Of a stretch of 64,000 bases of DNA, positions 35,727 through 44,292 are shown piece by piece. Below the pieces are notes generated by a model. The model did no database searches. It was not told the origin of the DNA and saw only the letters and a program-made list of their open reading frames with translations. The stretch is taken from positions 186,001-250,000 of the forward strand of contig NZ_JAPCZG010000005.1 of the NCBI RefSeq assembly GCF_025938155.1, read 5' to 3'. The position numbers were made by a program, and so were the translations under genes. Each line of letters begins with the position of its first letter. Position 1 is the stretch's first letter. This DNA comes from Novosphingobium sp. KCTC 2891 (GTDB lineage: Bacteria > Pseudomonadota > Alphaproteobacteria > Sphingomonadales > Sphingomonadaceae).

Positions 35727-37061
35727 TCAAGCCGCGTCGCGCTGGAGGCGCGCGGCGGTGTTGCGGTTGACCGGAACGTCCAGGCCGAGCGTCTCGCGGA
35801 AGGTCGTGCCCGGATAGTCCGTCTTGTAGATCCCCCGCTGCTGGAGGATCGGCACGACGTGATCGACGAAGACTTCAAGCTGGCCGGGCAGGCTCTCGAA
35901 CAGGTTGAACCCGTCCGAACCGCGCTGTTCGAGCCAGAGCTGGAAGCGGTCCGCGATCTGTTCGGGCGTGCCCACGAAGTTGCCGCGCGGCGTCGCATGG
36001 CGCAGCGCGATCTCGCGCAGCGTCAGCCCGTCGTCGGCCAGCGCCAGCACACGCGCCGACTGGCTCTGGTTCGACTTGAGCCCTTCGGCAGCGACGTCAC
36101 GCGGGAACGGGGCGTCGGGATCGTAGACGCTGAAGTTGTGGTCGTTGAAGCTGCGGCCCAGCGAGCGCAATGCGTTCTCCAGATTCACCAGCGATGCCAG
36201 TTCGTGATACTTCGCCTCGGCCTCCTCCTCGGTCGAGCCGATCACCGGCCGCGCGCCGGGAACGATGAAGACCTTTTCCGGATCGCGGCCAAAGCCCTTC
36301 ACGCGGGCCTTGAGGTCGGCATAGAACGCCTGCCCTTCGGCCAGATCGTCCTGATGGGTGAAGATCGCCTCGGCGTGTTTCGCGGCGAAGTTGCGGCCAT
36401 CCTCGGATGAACCCGCCTGGAAGATCACAGGCTGCCCTTGCGCGCTGCGCGAGATGTTGAGCGGCCCCTTGACCGAGAGGAACTCGCCCTTGTGGTTCAG
36501 CTCGTGCAGCTTGTCGGCATCGAGGAACTGGCCGCTGTCCTTGTCGCGGACCAGCGCGTCGTCCTCCCAGCTGTCCCACAACCCCTTCGCCACATCGAGA
36601 TATTCCTCGGCAAGGCGATAGCGGACGTCGTGCGCGAGATGCTCTTCCTTGCCGAAATTGGCCGCGCTGCCTTCCAGCCAGCTCGTCACCACGTTCCAGC
36701 CGGCACGCCCCCCGCTGAGATGGTCGAGCGAGGCGAACTGGCGGGCAAGGTTGTACGGCTCGGTGTAGGCCACGGTGGCCGTGCCGACGAGACCGATATG
36801 GTCGGTCACCGCCGCCAGCGCGGACAGGATGGTCAGCGGCTCGAAACGGTTGAGGTAGTGCGGGCTGGACCGCGCATTGATCGAGACGCTGTCGGCCACG
36901 AACAGGTAGTCGAACTTGCCCCGCTCCGCCACGAGCGCCTGCCGCTTGTAGAAGGCAAGGCTGGTGCTGGCATCGACCTGCGCGTCGGGATGGCGCCAGT
37001 CGTCCCAGCCGGGGCCAACGCCGTGAAGGATGAAACCGAGCCGCAGCTGGCGTTTGGACAT
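35727..37061 (-). CDS. LLM-class flavin monooxygenase (NtaA/SnaA/DszA family)
   Basis: A flavin-dependent monooxygenase of the bacterial luciferase fold. Relatives include dibenzothiophene-sulfone monooxygenase DszA, nitrilotriacetate monooxygenase and alkyl-sulfone monooxygenases; all use FMNH2 from a separate reductase. The 444-residue protein has the family opening LRLGFILHGVGPGWDDWRHP, the SGGRAGWNVVTS segment and QAGSSEDGRNFAAKHAEAIF. The start is the ATG at 37061 behind AGGAGGG. Its place among sulfonate genes points to a sulfur substrate. Confidence 0.9.
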   Translation of the reverse strand: MSKRQLRLGFILHGVGPGWDDWRHPDAQVDASTSLAFYKRQALVAERGKFDYLFVADSVSINARSSPHYLNRFEPLTILSALAAVTDHIGLVGTATVAYTEPYNLARQFASLDHLSGGRAGWNVVTSWLEGSAANFGKEEHLAHDVRYRLAEEYLDVAKGLWDSWEDDALVRDKDSGQFLDADKLHELNHKGEFLSVKGPLNISRSAQGQPVIFQAGSSEDGRNFAAKHAEAIFTHQDDLAEGQAFYADLKARVKGFGRDPEKVFIVPGARPVIGSTEEEAEAKYHELASLVNLENALRSLGRSFNDHNFSVYDPDAPFPRDVAAEGLKSNQSQSARVLALADDGLTLREIALRHATPRGNFVGTPEQIADRFQLWLEQRGSDGFNLFESLPGQLEVFVDHVVPILQQRGIYKTDYPGTTFRETLGLDVPVNRNTAARLQRDAA

Positions 37062-37110
37062 GATACCCTCCTGAATGTCGTCAGGGGAAAGTGGCATCGC
37101 GCCGGCCCGC

Positions 37111-37129
37111 CAGCCATCGCGGATGGCTG
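37111..37129. promoter_or_regulatory. Perfect hairpin between symporter and LLM genes
   Basis: CAGCCATC-GCG-GATGGCTG, 8-bp arms with a 3-nt loop, sits in the 87-bp gap between the symporter stop and the LLM start. There is no T-tract, so it may be an mRNA processing or pausing element, or an operator, rather than a classical terminator. Confidence 0.4.
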
Positions 37130-37148
37130 ATAGCAGTTCGAGTAATGC

Positions 37149-38474
37149 TCAAGCGGCCACGGGTTCTCCCGCATCGGCGGAATCGTAGGCGGCAAGGTCC
37201 AGTATCCCCTCGCGCCGGGCCACGATCACCGGCACCAGCGCCTGCCCCGCCACGTTGACCGCCGTGCGTCCCATGTCGAGGATCGGATCGATGGCCAGCA
37301 GCAGCCCCACGCCTTCGAGCGGCAGGCCGAGCGTGGACAGCGTGAGCGTGAGCATCACCGTCGCGCCTGTCACGCCCGCGGTCGCCGCCGAACCAAGTAC
37401 CGAGACGAGCGCGATCAGCAGATAGTCGATCCCGCCCAGCGGGATATGGTAGAACTGCGCCACGAAAATCGCGGACAGCGCCGGATAGACCGCCGCGCAG
37501 CCGTCCATCTTGGTTGTCGCGCCCACCGGCACAGCGAACGCGGCATAGGCGGCGGGCACGCCCAGCCGGTCGGTCACCACCGCTTCGGTGACGGGCAGCG
37601 CCGCCACCGACGAGCGGGAGACGAAGGCCAGTTCGATCGCGGGCCAGGCCTTGCGGAAATAACGCGACGGCCTGAGGCCATGCGCCTTCAGCAGCAGCGG
37701 GTAGACGACGAAAAGCACGAGCCCGAGGCCAAGGTAGAGCGCCAGCGCGAAACGGCCGATACCGAACAGCGTGTCCCAGCCATACTTCACCACCGCGTTG
37801 CCGATCAGCCCTGCGGTGCCGATCGGCGCCAGCTTGACCACCCAGGCCAGCAGCTTGCGGATCACCGCCAGCAGCGTGTCGGCCCCCTTCAGGAACGCCT
37901 CTCCCGCCTCGCCGCTGCGCAGTGCAGCGAAGCCGAGCGCCAGCCCGATGACCACGAGTTGCAGGACGTTGAAGCTGAGCGAAGTCTTGGCCGCGTCGCC
38001 GTCCAGCTCTGTGCTGGCGGCCAGCGCGAGGAAGTTGGACGGGATCAGCCCTTTCAGGAAATCGAGCCAGCTGCCCACGCTATGCGGCGGCGCGGCGGCG
38101 CTCGCGGGCACGGCGGTGCCGACGCCGGGCTGGAAGACCAGCCCCAGCGCGATGCCGATGGACACCGCGATCAGCGCCGTGATGGCGAACCACAGCACCG
38201 TCTGCCCCGCCAGCCGCGCAGCGTTGTTGAGCGCCCGCAGCCGCCCGATGGAGGCGATGATTGCGGTCAGCACCAGCGGCGGCACCAGCGCCTTGAGCAA
38301 CTGGACGAAGCTGGACCCGACCAACGCGAGCGTGACCGCCAGCCCATTTGGCTGGTCGGCCCCCGCCGGACCAAGCGCGCGGGCGACGAGGCCCAGCGCC
38401 AGCCCGGCCACCATGCCGAGCGCGATATGAAAGCCGAAGCGGGATTTGCGCGGTGAGGAGGAAGCGGAAGTCAT
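37149..38474 (-). CDS. Dicarboxylate/amino-acid:cation symporter (DAACS; possibly cystine, TcyP-like)
   Basis: Sodium- or proton-coupled symporter in the inner membrane. The 441-residue protein has 8 membrane helices plus re-entrant loops and the family signature DPILDMGRTAVNV near residue 390; it lacks a cleavable signal. DAACS members carry glutamate, C4-dicarboxylates or L-cystine (TcyP/YdjN). The sulfur-assimilation setting makes cystine or a sulfur amino acid the likelier cargo, but the sequence alone does not decide this. It lies between an aldolase and an LLM gene, with hairpins on both sides. Confidence 0.86.
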   Translation of the reverse strand: MTSASSSPRKSRFGFHIALGMVAGLALGLVARALGPAGADQPNGLAVTLALVGSSFVQLLKALVPPLVLTAIIASIGRLRALNNAARLAGQTVLWFAITALIAVSIGIALGLVFQPGVGTAVPASAAAPPHSVGSWLDFLKGLIPSNFLALAASTELDGDAAKTSLSFNVLQLVVIGLALGFAALRSGEAGEAFLKGADTLLAVIRKLLAWVVKLAPIGTAGLIGNAVVKYGWDTLFGIGRFALALYLGLGLVLFVVYPLLLKAHGLRPSRYFRKAWPAIELAFVSRSSVAALPVTEAVVTDRLGVPAAYAAFAVPVGATTKMDGCAAVYPALSAIFVAQFYHIPLGGIDYLLIALVSVLGSAATAGVTGATVMLTLTLSTLGLPLEGVGLLLAIDPILDMGRTAVNVAGQALVPVIVARREGILDLAAYDSADAGEPVAA

Positions 38475-38526
38475 CGGGCAGGATCGCCTTGCCGGTTGTC
38501 TGCGGGAACGGACCGAAACGCCAAGA

Positions 38527-38557
38527 CCGGCCCATGCGCGTTACTGCGCAGGGCCGG
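38527..38557 (-). terminator. Hairpin after the aldolase gene, possible terminator
   Basis: CCGGCCC-a-TGCGC / GCGCA-GGGCCGG: 12 base pairs with one bulged A and a 6-nt loop, 49 bp after the aldolase stop and 52 bp before the symporter start. Only a weak T-containing stretch (TCTTGGCGTTT) follows on the minus strand, so termination may be partial. Confidence 0.5.
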
Positions 38558-38605
38558 CCGGGACGTCGGGCGGGAGGAGTGAGGGACCGCCTCGCCGTCT
38601 TTGGA

Positions 38606-39418
38606 TCAGCTGTCGAAGCCCGGAAGCGTGCGGGCCACCTTGCGCAGCACCGCTTCCCAGGCGAGCTGGTCGTGCGGCTTGCGGCCTTCGCTGGCGACGG
38701 CAGCGCGCGGGCGCTGCTCCAGCTGGCGCAGCGCTTCGTCCTGCGCCTCCTGCGGGGCGATCAGCACGTGGTCGCGCCCACCCGCCAGTGCGGCGACTTG
38801 CGCCGAGCAGGCTTCTTCCAGCTGGTAGATGCCGCTCCATGCCTCGCCCGGGGTGCTGCCGAGCGCGAGCGTGCCGTGGTTGCGCAGCAGCATCAGCTTG
38901 CGGTCGCCAAGGTCGGCCTGAAGCCGCTCGCGTTCGTCGAGGTTGAGCGCGACGCCTTCATAGTCGTGATAGGCCAGTCGCGGGATGATGTAGAGCGCGC
39001 GCTGCGAAACCGGCAGCAATCCTTCGGCATGGGCCGAGGCGCCCATGCCGTCGCGGGTATGGAAATGCGCGATCCAGTGGGCATCCTCGCGCACGGCGTG
39101 GATCGCCGAATGGATCACGTATCCGGCATAGTTGATGCCATAGGCGCTTTCCCCGATCACGTTGCCGTCGAGGTCCACCTTGACCAGGCTCGACGCGGTG
39201 ATCTCGTCGAAGGTCAGCCCGAACGGGTTGATCAGGAAGTGATGGTCCGGCCCCGGCACGCGCGCCGAGATGTGCGTGTAGAGGAAGTCGTCGTAATCGT
39301 GGATCGCCGCGATCCGGTAAAAGGCGGCAAGATCGACACGAACCTGCCATTCGGCTTCGCTGATGCCGTCGGGGCGGATTTCGTCAGAGACGCGCGGGCG
39401 TTCAAGAACAGTGGCCAT
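38606..39418 (-). CDS. Class II aldolase/adducin family protein
   Basis: A zinc-dependent aldolase or decarboxylase fold. The 270-residue protein has candidate zinc ligands H118-F-H120 and H181 (RNH181GTLALG), with the substrate-side segment HTHISARVPGPDHHFLINP earlier. Relatives include fuculose-phosphate aldolase, methylthioribulose-phosphate dehydratase and many uncharacterised enzymes. It lies 14 bp after the SsuD-like gene, so it may process the carbonyl product left after C-S cleavage; this is inferred from position. Confidence 0.85.
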   Translation of the reverse strand: MATVLERPRVSDEIRPDGISEAEWQVRVDLAAFYRIAAIHDYDDFLYTHISARVPGPDHHFLINPFGLTFDEITASSLVKVDLDGNVIGESAYGINYAGYVIHSAIHAVREDAHWIAHFHTRDGMGASAHAEGLLPVSQRALYIIPRLAYHDYEGVALNLDERERLQADLGDRKLMLLRNHGTLALGSTPGEAWSGIYQLEEACSAQVAALAGGRDHVLIAPQEAQDEALRQLEQRPRAAVASEGRKPHDQLAWEAVLRKVARTLPGFDS

Positions 39419-39432
39419 GTGCGGGGTTCCTT

Positions 39433-40521
39433 TCAGCTTGCGAGTGCGACCGGACGGCCGTCGCGCTCGGCGACCCTGGCCTTCACCAGCGGGATCAGGT
39501 GTTCACCATAAGCGATTGAATCGGCGAGCGGATCGAAACCACGAATGAGGAAGTGATCGATGCCGATGTCATAGTATTCGAGCATCGCGTCGGCGACCTG
39601 CTCGGGCGTGCCGACCAGGCCGGTGCTGTTGCCCTGCGCGCCGGTCAGCGCGGCAACGCCGGTCCAGAGCCGGCCATCGCGGCGATTGGTGGCAGCGGTT
39701 TCCAGCAGGCGGAGCGAACCGGCGTTCGGCGGGCGGTGGCCGCTGGTGGGCAGGCCCGCCGCTTCACGCGCGGCGCGCACCTGATCCTCGATCTCGCCGG
39801 CCTTCTTCCACGCCGCTTCCTCGGTATCCGCGATCACCGGGCGCAGCGAGAGCGAGAAGCCGGGCGAACGGCCATAGCGCGCCGCCGACTGGCGCACCTG
39901 GCGCAGCGAGTCCCCCACCTGCTCCAGCGTTTCGCCCCACAGCGCGTAGACGTCCGCGTGACGCCCGGCGACGTCGATCGCTTCGGGCGAGGAGCCGCCG
40001 AAGAACACCGGAAGGTTGTCCGGCTTCACCGCGCTGAAGCCCTGGCGCACTTCGTAGAAGCGGCCCTTGTGGTCGAACGGGCGCGCGGCGGTCCATTCCT
40101 GCTTCACGATGTCGAGGTATTCGTCGGTGCGGGCGTAGCGCTGGGCCTTGTCCGGCCCCACATCGCCGTCGCGCGCCATTTCCTCGTCCGCCCCGCCGGT
40201 GATGATGTGGACCGCGATGCGCCCGCCCGAAAGCTGGTCCAGCGTGGCAAGCTGGCGCGCCGCCAGCGTGGGCTGCGTGAAGCCGGGCCGGTGCGCGACG
40301 AGGAAGCCGAGCGTCTCGGTGATCGCGGCGGCGTGGGCTGCGACGATCTGGCTTTCCGGGGTGTTCGAGCCGAACGGGATCAGCACGCGGTCGAAGCCGC
40401 CCTTTTCCTGCGCCCGGGCCGCCGCGTCGACATAGTCGCGGTCGAGGATGCGGCTGCGCGCACCCGCGTGGATTTCGGAACTGTTGTTGAAGCCGATGTA
40501 TCCGATGAACTTGACGGGCAT
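39433..40521 (-). CDS. LLM-class flavin monooxygenase (alkanesulfonate monooxygenase SsuD-like)
   Basis: FMNH2-dependent monooxygenase expected to convert an alkanesulfonate to aldehyde and sulfite. The start is the ATG at 40521 (MPVKFIGYIGFNNSSE), giving 362 aa. Visible family features are the LATLDQLSGGRIAVHIITGG segment (flavin phosphate region), RTDEYLDIVKQEW, and FFGGSSPEAIDVAGRHADVYALWGE. It is 29 bp from the rhodanese gene, in the run that starts at ssuC. A dedicated flavin reductase (SsuE) is not encoded next to it. Confidence 0.9.
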   Translation of the reverse strand: MPVKFIGYIGFNNSSEIHAGARSRILDRDYVDAAARAQEKGGFDRVLIPFGSNTPESQIVAAHAAAITETLGFLVAHRPGFTQPTLAARQLATLDQLSGGRIAVHIITGGADEEMARDGDVGPDKAQRYARTDEYLDIVKQEWTAARPFDHKGRFYEVRQGFSAVKPDNLPVFFGGSSPEAIDVAGRHADVYALWGETLEQVGDSLRQVRQSAARYGRSPGFSLSLRPVIADTEEAAWKKAGEIEDQVRAAREAAGLPTSGHRPPNAGSLRLLETAATNRRDGRLWTGVAALTGAQGNSTGLVGTPEQVADAMLEYYDIGIDHFLIRGFDPLADSIAYGEHLIPLVKARVAERDGRPVALAS

Positions 40522-40550
40522 GGCGATGACCCTTTCTGGATCGCGTGTGT

Positions 40551-41783
40551 TCAGATGACGAAGAAGCCGTGGGTGCCGTCGCGGCGGAGCTGCTCGACGA
40601 GGCCGAATTCCCAATCGAGGTAGGCCTGCATCGCGGCGGCGGCGTTGTCGGTGCCCTCGTAGGGGCGCTTGTAGCGGCCCTCGGGACCACGCGGCGCCGG
40701 GGCGCCGTCGCTGCCGGTTTCGAGCGCGGGGCCCTGCGGCCATTCAACCACCGCGACCTCCCAGCCGAGCTGGGCAAGCCACGAGGCAGTCATGTCCGCG
40801 CGCGGCCCCAGATCGTCGGCCAGCACGATGCGTGCGCCGCGCACCGGGGCGAAATGATCGGTTTCCTGTACCAGCTGCCCGCCCTGGGCATTGCGGAAGC
40901 CCGGCAGGTGGCCTGCGGCGAAGTCTTCCGGCAGCCGCACGTCGTATCGGTAGAGCGTGCGCGCCGCGTCGGCTTGAAGATGGGCCAGCTCATCCAGCGT
41001 GATGCGGCGGACGCCCGCGCGATAGGCAACGTCGCGCGCCTTCTCGCGCGCTTCGTCAACGAACTCGCCGTCGGGACGCGGCGCGCGGCGCTGCTGGCCG
41101 GTCTCCAGCCCCTGCCCCGCCAGCGTCCAGCCGATCGTGCCGTTGCGCAGCGCATAGATGCGGTTGGGCAGCCCCGCGTTGATCAGCGACTGCGTGCCGA
41201 TGATGCTGCGCGTGCGGCCGGCGCAGTTGACGATGATCGTGGTGTCGGGATCGGGGGCCACCGCCCGCGCGCGCAGCACCAGCTCGGCGCCGGGCGTGCT
41301 CACCCCGCCGGGAATGCTCATCGTGGCGTATTCGTCGAACCGGCGCGCATCGAGAATGGCGATGTCAGCCTTTTCGTCGATCAGCGCCTGCACGTCGGGC
41401 GCGGGCAGCGACGGCGTGTGGCGACGATGCTCGACCAGTTCGCCGAACGCCTTGGAGTAGCTGTTGACGTCCTCGAACAGTTCGAAACCCGCAGCGCGCC
41501 AGCCGTCCAGCCCGCCCTCGAGCACATCGTTGTGGCTGAACCCCAGCGCACGCAATTGCGCGGCAGCCGGCTCGGCCAAGCCCTCGCCGGCATCGTAGAC
41601 GACCACGCGGGCGTCGCTGCGCGGAATGCGCCAGCGCGCCTCGGCCTCGATCCGGCGCGCCGGGATCTGCGCGGCAAACAACGGGTGGCCTCGCGCGAAA
41701 TCTGCCTCCTCGCGCACGTCGATCAGCGCGATTTCCTCGCGCGCGAGCAGAGCCTTGCGAATATCGTGAGCGGTCGTGGTCAT
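40551..41783 (-). CDS. Triple-rhodanese sulfurtransferase with one catalytic cysteine
   Basis: 410 residues made of three rhodanese modules. Module 1 (about 5-105) has aspartate D64 where the cysteine should be (VVVYD64AGEG). Module 2 (about 125-225) has a normal active-site loop, NC187AGRTRS. Module 3 (about 255-350) has IVLADDLGP, again without cysteine. A C-terminal tail (YKRPYEG and onward) follows. It would move sulfane sulfur or persulfide using C187 only. It overlaps the thiol dioxygenase gene by 4 bp, so the two act in one step sequence. Confidence 0.9.
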   Translation of the reverse strand: MTTTAHDIRKALLAREEIALIDVREEADFARGHPLFAAQIPARRIEAEARWRIPRSDARVVVYDAGEGLAEPAAAQLRALGFSHNDVLEGGLDGWRAAGFELFEDVNSYSKAFGELVEHRRHTPSLPAPDVQALIDEKADIAILDARRFDEYATMSIPGGVSTPGAELVLRARAVAPDPDTTIIVNCAGRTRSIIGTQSLINAGLPNRIYALRNGTIGWTLAGQGLETGQQRRAPRPDGEFVDEAREKARDVAYRAGVRRITLDELAHLQADAARTLYRYDVRLPEDFAAGHLPGFRNAQGGQLVQETDHFAPVRGARIVLADDLGPRADMTASWLAQLGWEVAVVEWPQGPALETGSDGAPAPRGPEGRYKRPYEGTDNAAAAMQAYLDWEFGLVEQLRRDGTHGFFVI

Positions 41784-42403
41784 GAGCGGGTCGATCGGTC
41801 CCAGAGGTTGGGCACGGCGGTGTTGGCGTAGCCGGAGACGAAGCGCTTGGCCTTGCCATCAAGGGCATACGTCGCGCGTTCGACCGCGCCGATGTTCGCG
41901 CCGTAGACGTGAATGGAAATCGAGGGATGCCGGGATTCGGCATTGGAAACGCGGTGGATGTCGCCGATGCGCGGGCTGACCGCCTCGACTTCGCCTTCAT
42001 GCAGCACCTCGGCCGGCCCGGCCGCGCGGAGGCTGCCATCGGGCTGGCGCTCGAAGCGTTCGGACAGTTCGCTGCCGCGCAGCACGCCGACCAGGCCCCA
42101 GGTGCGGTGATCGTGGATCGGCGTGCCCTGCCCCGGCCCCCACACGAACGACACGACGCTGAAGCGCTCGCGGCTGTCGCAATGGAGCAGGTATTGCCGG
42201 TAACGATCCGGATCGGGCTGCGCGTATTCGACCGGCAGCCAGTCATCCTGGGAGACGAGCCGCGACAGCAGCTTGGAGCCGCTTTCGAGGATTTCGCGCT
42301 CGTCGCGGGTGCTGGCCAGCAGCTCGGCGAAGCTGGTGACGAAACCGCGCAGGCGCGCGATCCCGGCACCCGCCACCGCCGGCGGAGCGGTGAGCGCGTT
42401 CAT
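41780..42403 (-). CDS. Thiol dioxygenase (cysteine dioxygenase family, Gln-type, 3-mercaptopropionate dioxygenase-like)
   Basis: Non-haem iron cupin that oxidises a thiol to a sulfinate. The 207-residue protein has the 3-His iron site H97, H99 (PIH97DH99) and H150, and the Ser-His-Tyr triad S163-I-H165-V-Y167. Where mammalian cysteine dioxygenase has the carboxylate-binding arginine (Y-x-R), this protein reads Y68-R-Q70, the glutamine seen in 3-mercaptopropionate dioxygenases. Glycine G103 replaces the cross-link cysteine. The substrate may therefore be 3-mercaptopropionate or another thiol rather than cysteine. It overlaps ssuB and the rhodanese gene by 4 bp each. Confidence 0.88.
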   Translation of the reverse strand: MNALTAPPAVAGAGIARLRGFVTSFAELLASTRDEREILESGSKLLSRLVSQDDWLPVEYAQPDPDRYRQYLLHCDSRERFSVVSFVWGPGQGTPIHDHRTWGLVGVLRGSELSERFERQPDGSLRAAGPAEVLHEGEVEAVSPRIGDIHRVSNAESRHPSISIHVYGANIGAVERATYALDGKAKRFVSGYANTAVPNLWDRSTRS

Positions 42404-43194
42404 GCCGGAATTCCGTGCGGAAAGGGTATCACGCCATCCGCCCGGGCGGTGCCGTCCAGGATCTGGAGGAACTTTTCGCGATAGGGGCGCGCCAGTTCGC
42501 CGCGCTCGCCGCGCGGAATGGAGATCCGGTCCTGCGCCGCAATGCGCCCTTCGTCGAGCACGAGGATGCGATCGGCCAGCGCCACCGCCTCGTCCACGTC
42601 ATGCGTGACCATCAGCACCGCAGGGCGATGCGCACGCCACAGGTCGAGCACCAGATCGTGCATCCTGATCCGCGTCAGCGCGTCCAGCGCAGCGAAAGGC
42701 TCGTCCAGCAGCAGCAGGCTCGGCTCGCGCACCAGGGCACGCGCCAGCGCCACGCGCTGCGCCTCGCCGCCGGACAGCGTCAGCGGCCAGGCGTCCATGC
42801 GGTGGCCCAGGCCCACTTCGCGCAGCGCGGCTTCGGCGCGCTGGCGCACGTCAGGCCCCCGCAGGCCGAGCGCGACATTGCGCCACACCTTCTTCCACGG
42901 CAGCAGGCGCGCATCCTGAAACACCACGGCGCGCGAGGTGGGCACGGTCACGTCCTGCCCGTCGGTGCCGTCCAGTCCTGCCAGCGTGCGCAGCAGCGTG
43001 GTCTTGCCCGAACCGGAGCGCCCCAGCAGCGCAACGAATTCACCGGGCGCAATGTCGAGGTTGAGATCGTGGATGATCGTGTTTTCGCCGAAGCGGCGGG
43101 TGAAGCCGCGCAGCCGGACGACCGGGGGCTCGCCGTGGAGCGGGGCAAGGCCCACCGGCGCGGCATCGGAGAGGAAGTTGAGACGTGCGTCCAT
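42400..43194 (-). CDS. ssuB: Sulfonate ABC transporter ATP-binding protein
   Basis: Cytoplasmic ATPase of the aliphatic sulfonate importer. The 264-residue protein has Walker A GRSGSGKT (58-65), the Q-loop in VVFQDARLLPW, signature LSGGEAQR, Walker B LLLLDEP and the H-loop in VTHDVDEA. The start is the ATG at 43194 behind GGAGAAACGAC. It pairs with the permease gene 26 bp upstream. The QDARLLPW form of the Q-loop is typical of SsuB/TauB/NrtD-type ATPases. Confidence 0.92.
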   Translation of the reverse strand: MDARLNFLSDAAPVGLAPLHGEPPVVRLRGFTRRFGENTIIHDLNLDIAPGEFVALLGRSGSGKTTLLRTLAGLDGTDGQDVTVPTSRAVVFQDARLLPWKKVWRNVALGLRGPDVRQRAEAALREVGLGHRMDAWPLTLSGGEAQRVALARALVREPSLLLLDEPFAALDALTRIRMHDLVLDLWRAHRPAVLMVTHDVDEAVALADRILVLDEGRIAAQDRISIPRGERGELARPYREKFLQILDGTARADGVIPFPHGIPA

Positions 43195-43220
43195 GTCGTT
43201 TCTCCGCAAGAATGCTGGGG

Positions 43221-43991
43221 TCAGGCTTCGACCAGGCTGGGGCGCCAGACGAGGGCGCGGCGCTCGACGGTGCGGACCAGCCAGTCGGCGGCAAGGCCCA
43301 GAACGGCGTAGACCATGAGGCAGACAACGATGATGTCGGTCCGCATGAAGTCACGGGCATTGTTGATGAGGTAGCCCAGCCCCGCCGAAGCGTTGATCTG
43401 CTCGGCCACCACCAGCACCAGGATCGAGATCGACAGCGAATAACGCAGGCCCACCAGCAGCGACGGAAGCGCGCCAGGCAGGATCACGTGCCACACCTGC
43501 TCGGCACGGCTGAGGCCGAAGCTGCGCGCCCCTTCGAGCAGGCGCAGGTCCACGCCCCGGATGCCGCTGTAGAGGTTGAGATAGACCGGGAACATCGACG
43601 CGAAGGCGATCAGCGCCACCTTGGGCGTCTCGCCGATGCCGAACCACACAATGAACAGCGGCGTCAGCGCCAGCGTGGGAATGGTGCGCTTGATCTGCAT
43701 GAGCGGGTCGATCGCCGCTTCGCCCTTGCGCGAAAGGCCTGCGGTCAGCGCGAGGACAACGCCGACGATAACGCCGATGGCAAGCCCGGTCAGCGCGCGG
43801 CCGAACGAAACGGCGAGATTGGACGGGAGTTCGCCCGAAACGACCATCCCGAACAATGTGCCCGCGACTTCGGACGGGGCGGCCAGCGTGCGCTCCGGAA
43901 TGACGCCGGTGCGCGAGCCGGCCTCCCACGCTGCGAGCAGCGCCAGGGGGCTGAACCAACGGCTGTTAACGATCTTGCCGACGACGGACAT
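43221..43991 (-). CDS. ssuC: Sulfonate ABC transporter permease
   Basis: Inner-membrane subunit with six predicted helices and the EAA coupling loop (EGARSFGLSRAEQVWHVILPGALP, around residues 150-173). The 256-residue length is normal. It is the first gene of the run ssuC-ssuB-thiol dioxygenase-rhodanese-LLM-aldolase and is divergent from the LysR gene across a 301-bp gap that holds the control region. No binding protein is encoded directly beside it; three unlinked candidates lie in the same island. Confidence 0.92.
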   Translation of the reverse strand: MSVVGKIVNSRWFSPLALLAAWEAGSRTGVIPERTLAAPSEVAGTLFGMVVSGELPSNLAVSFGRALTGLAIGVIVGVVLALTAGLSRKGEAAIDPLMQIKRTIPTLALTPLFIVWFGIGETPKVALIAFASMFPVYLNLYSGIRGVDLRLLEGARSFGLSRAEQVWHVILPGALPSLLVGLRYSLSISILVLVVAEQINASAGLGYLINNARDFMRTDIIVVCLMVYAVLGLAADWLVRTVERRALVWRPSLVEA

Positions 43992-44292
43992 ATGCGATTC
44001 CCGCTTCTGGGAGGAAGGTGCACAAAGTCCGGATTAAACTCTACCAACGCAATTGAGTATTGTTCACGACCTATCAGGAAGCCTCATAACCCGCGGTCCT
44101 GCGTGGGTTCCTGGCGGCAGACCGTGCCCCGACCGGGCCATTGCGAGGGGAATGCCCGCAGGAACGGTTTGCTTTACAGGTGTAAATGTCTACTATTTTG
44201 ATTGATAAACTGAGATGCCCTAGACGGCATTCTCCATTTGCCGGCGGACCACCGCAGCAAGATCCCACCCTTCCTCTACCGATGGTGCCATC
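43992..44292. promoter_or_regulatory. Divergent control region between ssuC and the LysR gene
   Basis: 301 bp without a gene. It holds the inverted repeat at 44173-44186 and an AT-rich stretch, with a possible LysR-side promoter TTGATT-17 bp-TAGACG (about 44198-44226). On the ssuC side an A/T-rich segment (AATTGAGTATTGTTCA, about 44049-44064) could hold its promoter. Promoter calls are weak because sphingomonad consensus sites are loose. Confidence 0.4.
44173..44186. promoter_or_regulatory. Inverted repeat, candidate LysR site
   Basis: TTTACA-GG-TGTAAA, perfect 6-bp arms and a 2-bp centre, about 107 bp upstream of the LysR start codon and within the divergent region to ssuC. It could be the binding site through which the LysR protein controls itself and the ssu genes. 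Confidence 0.5.
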
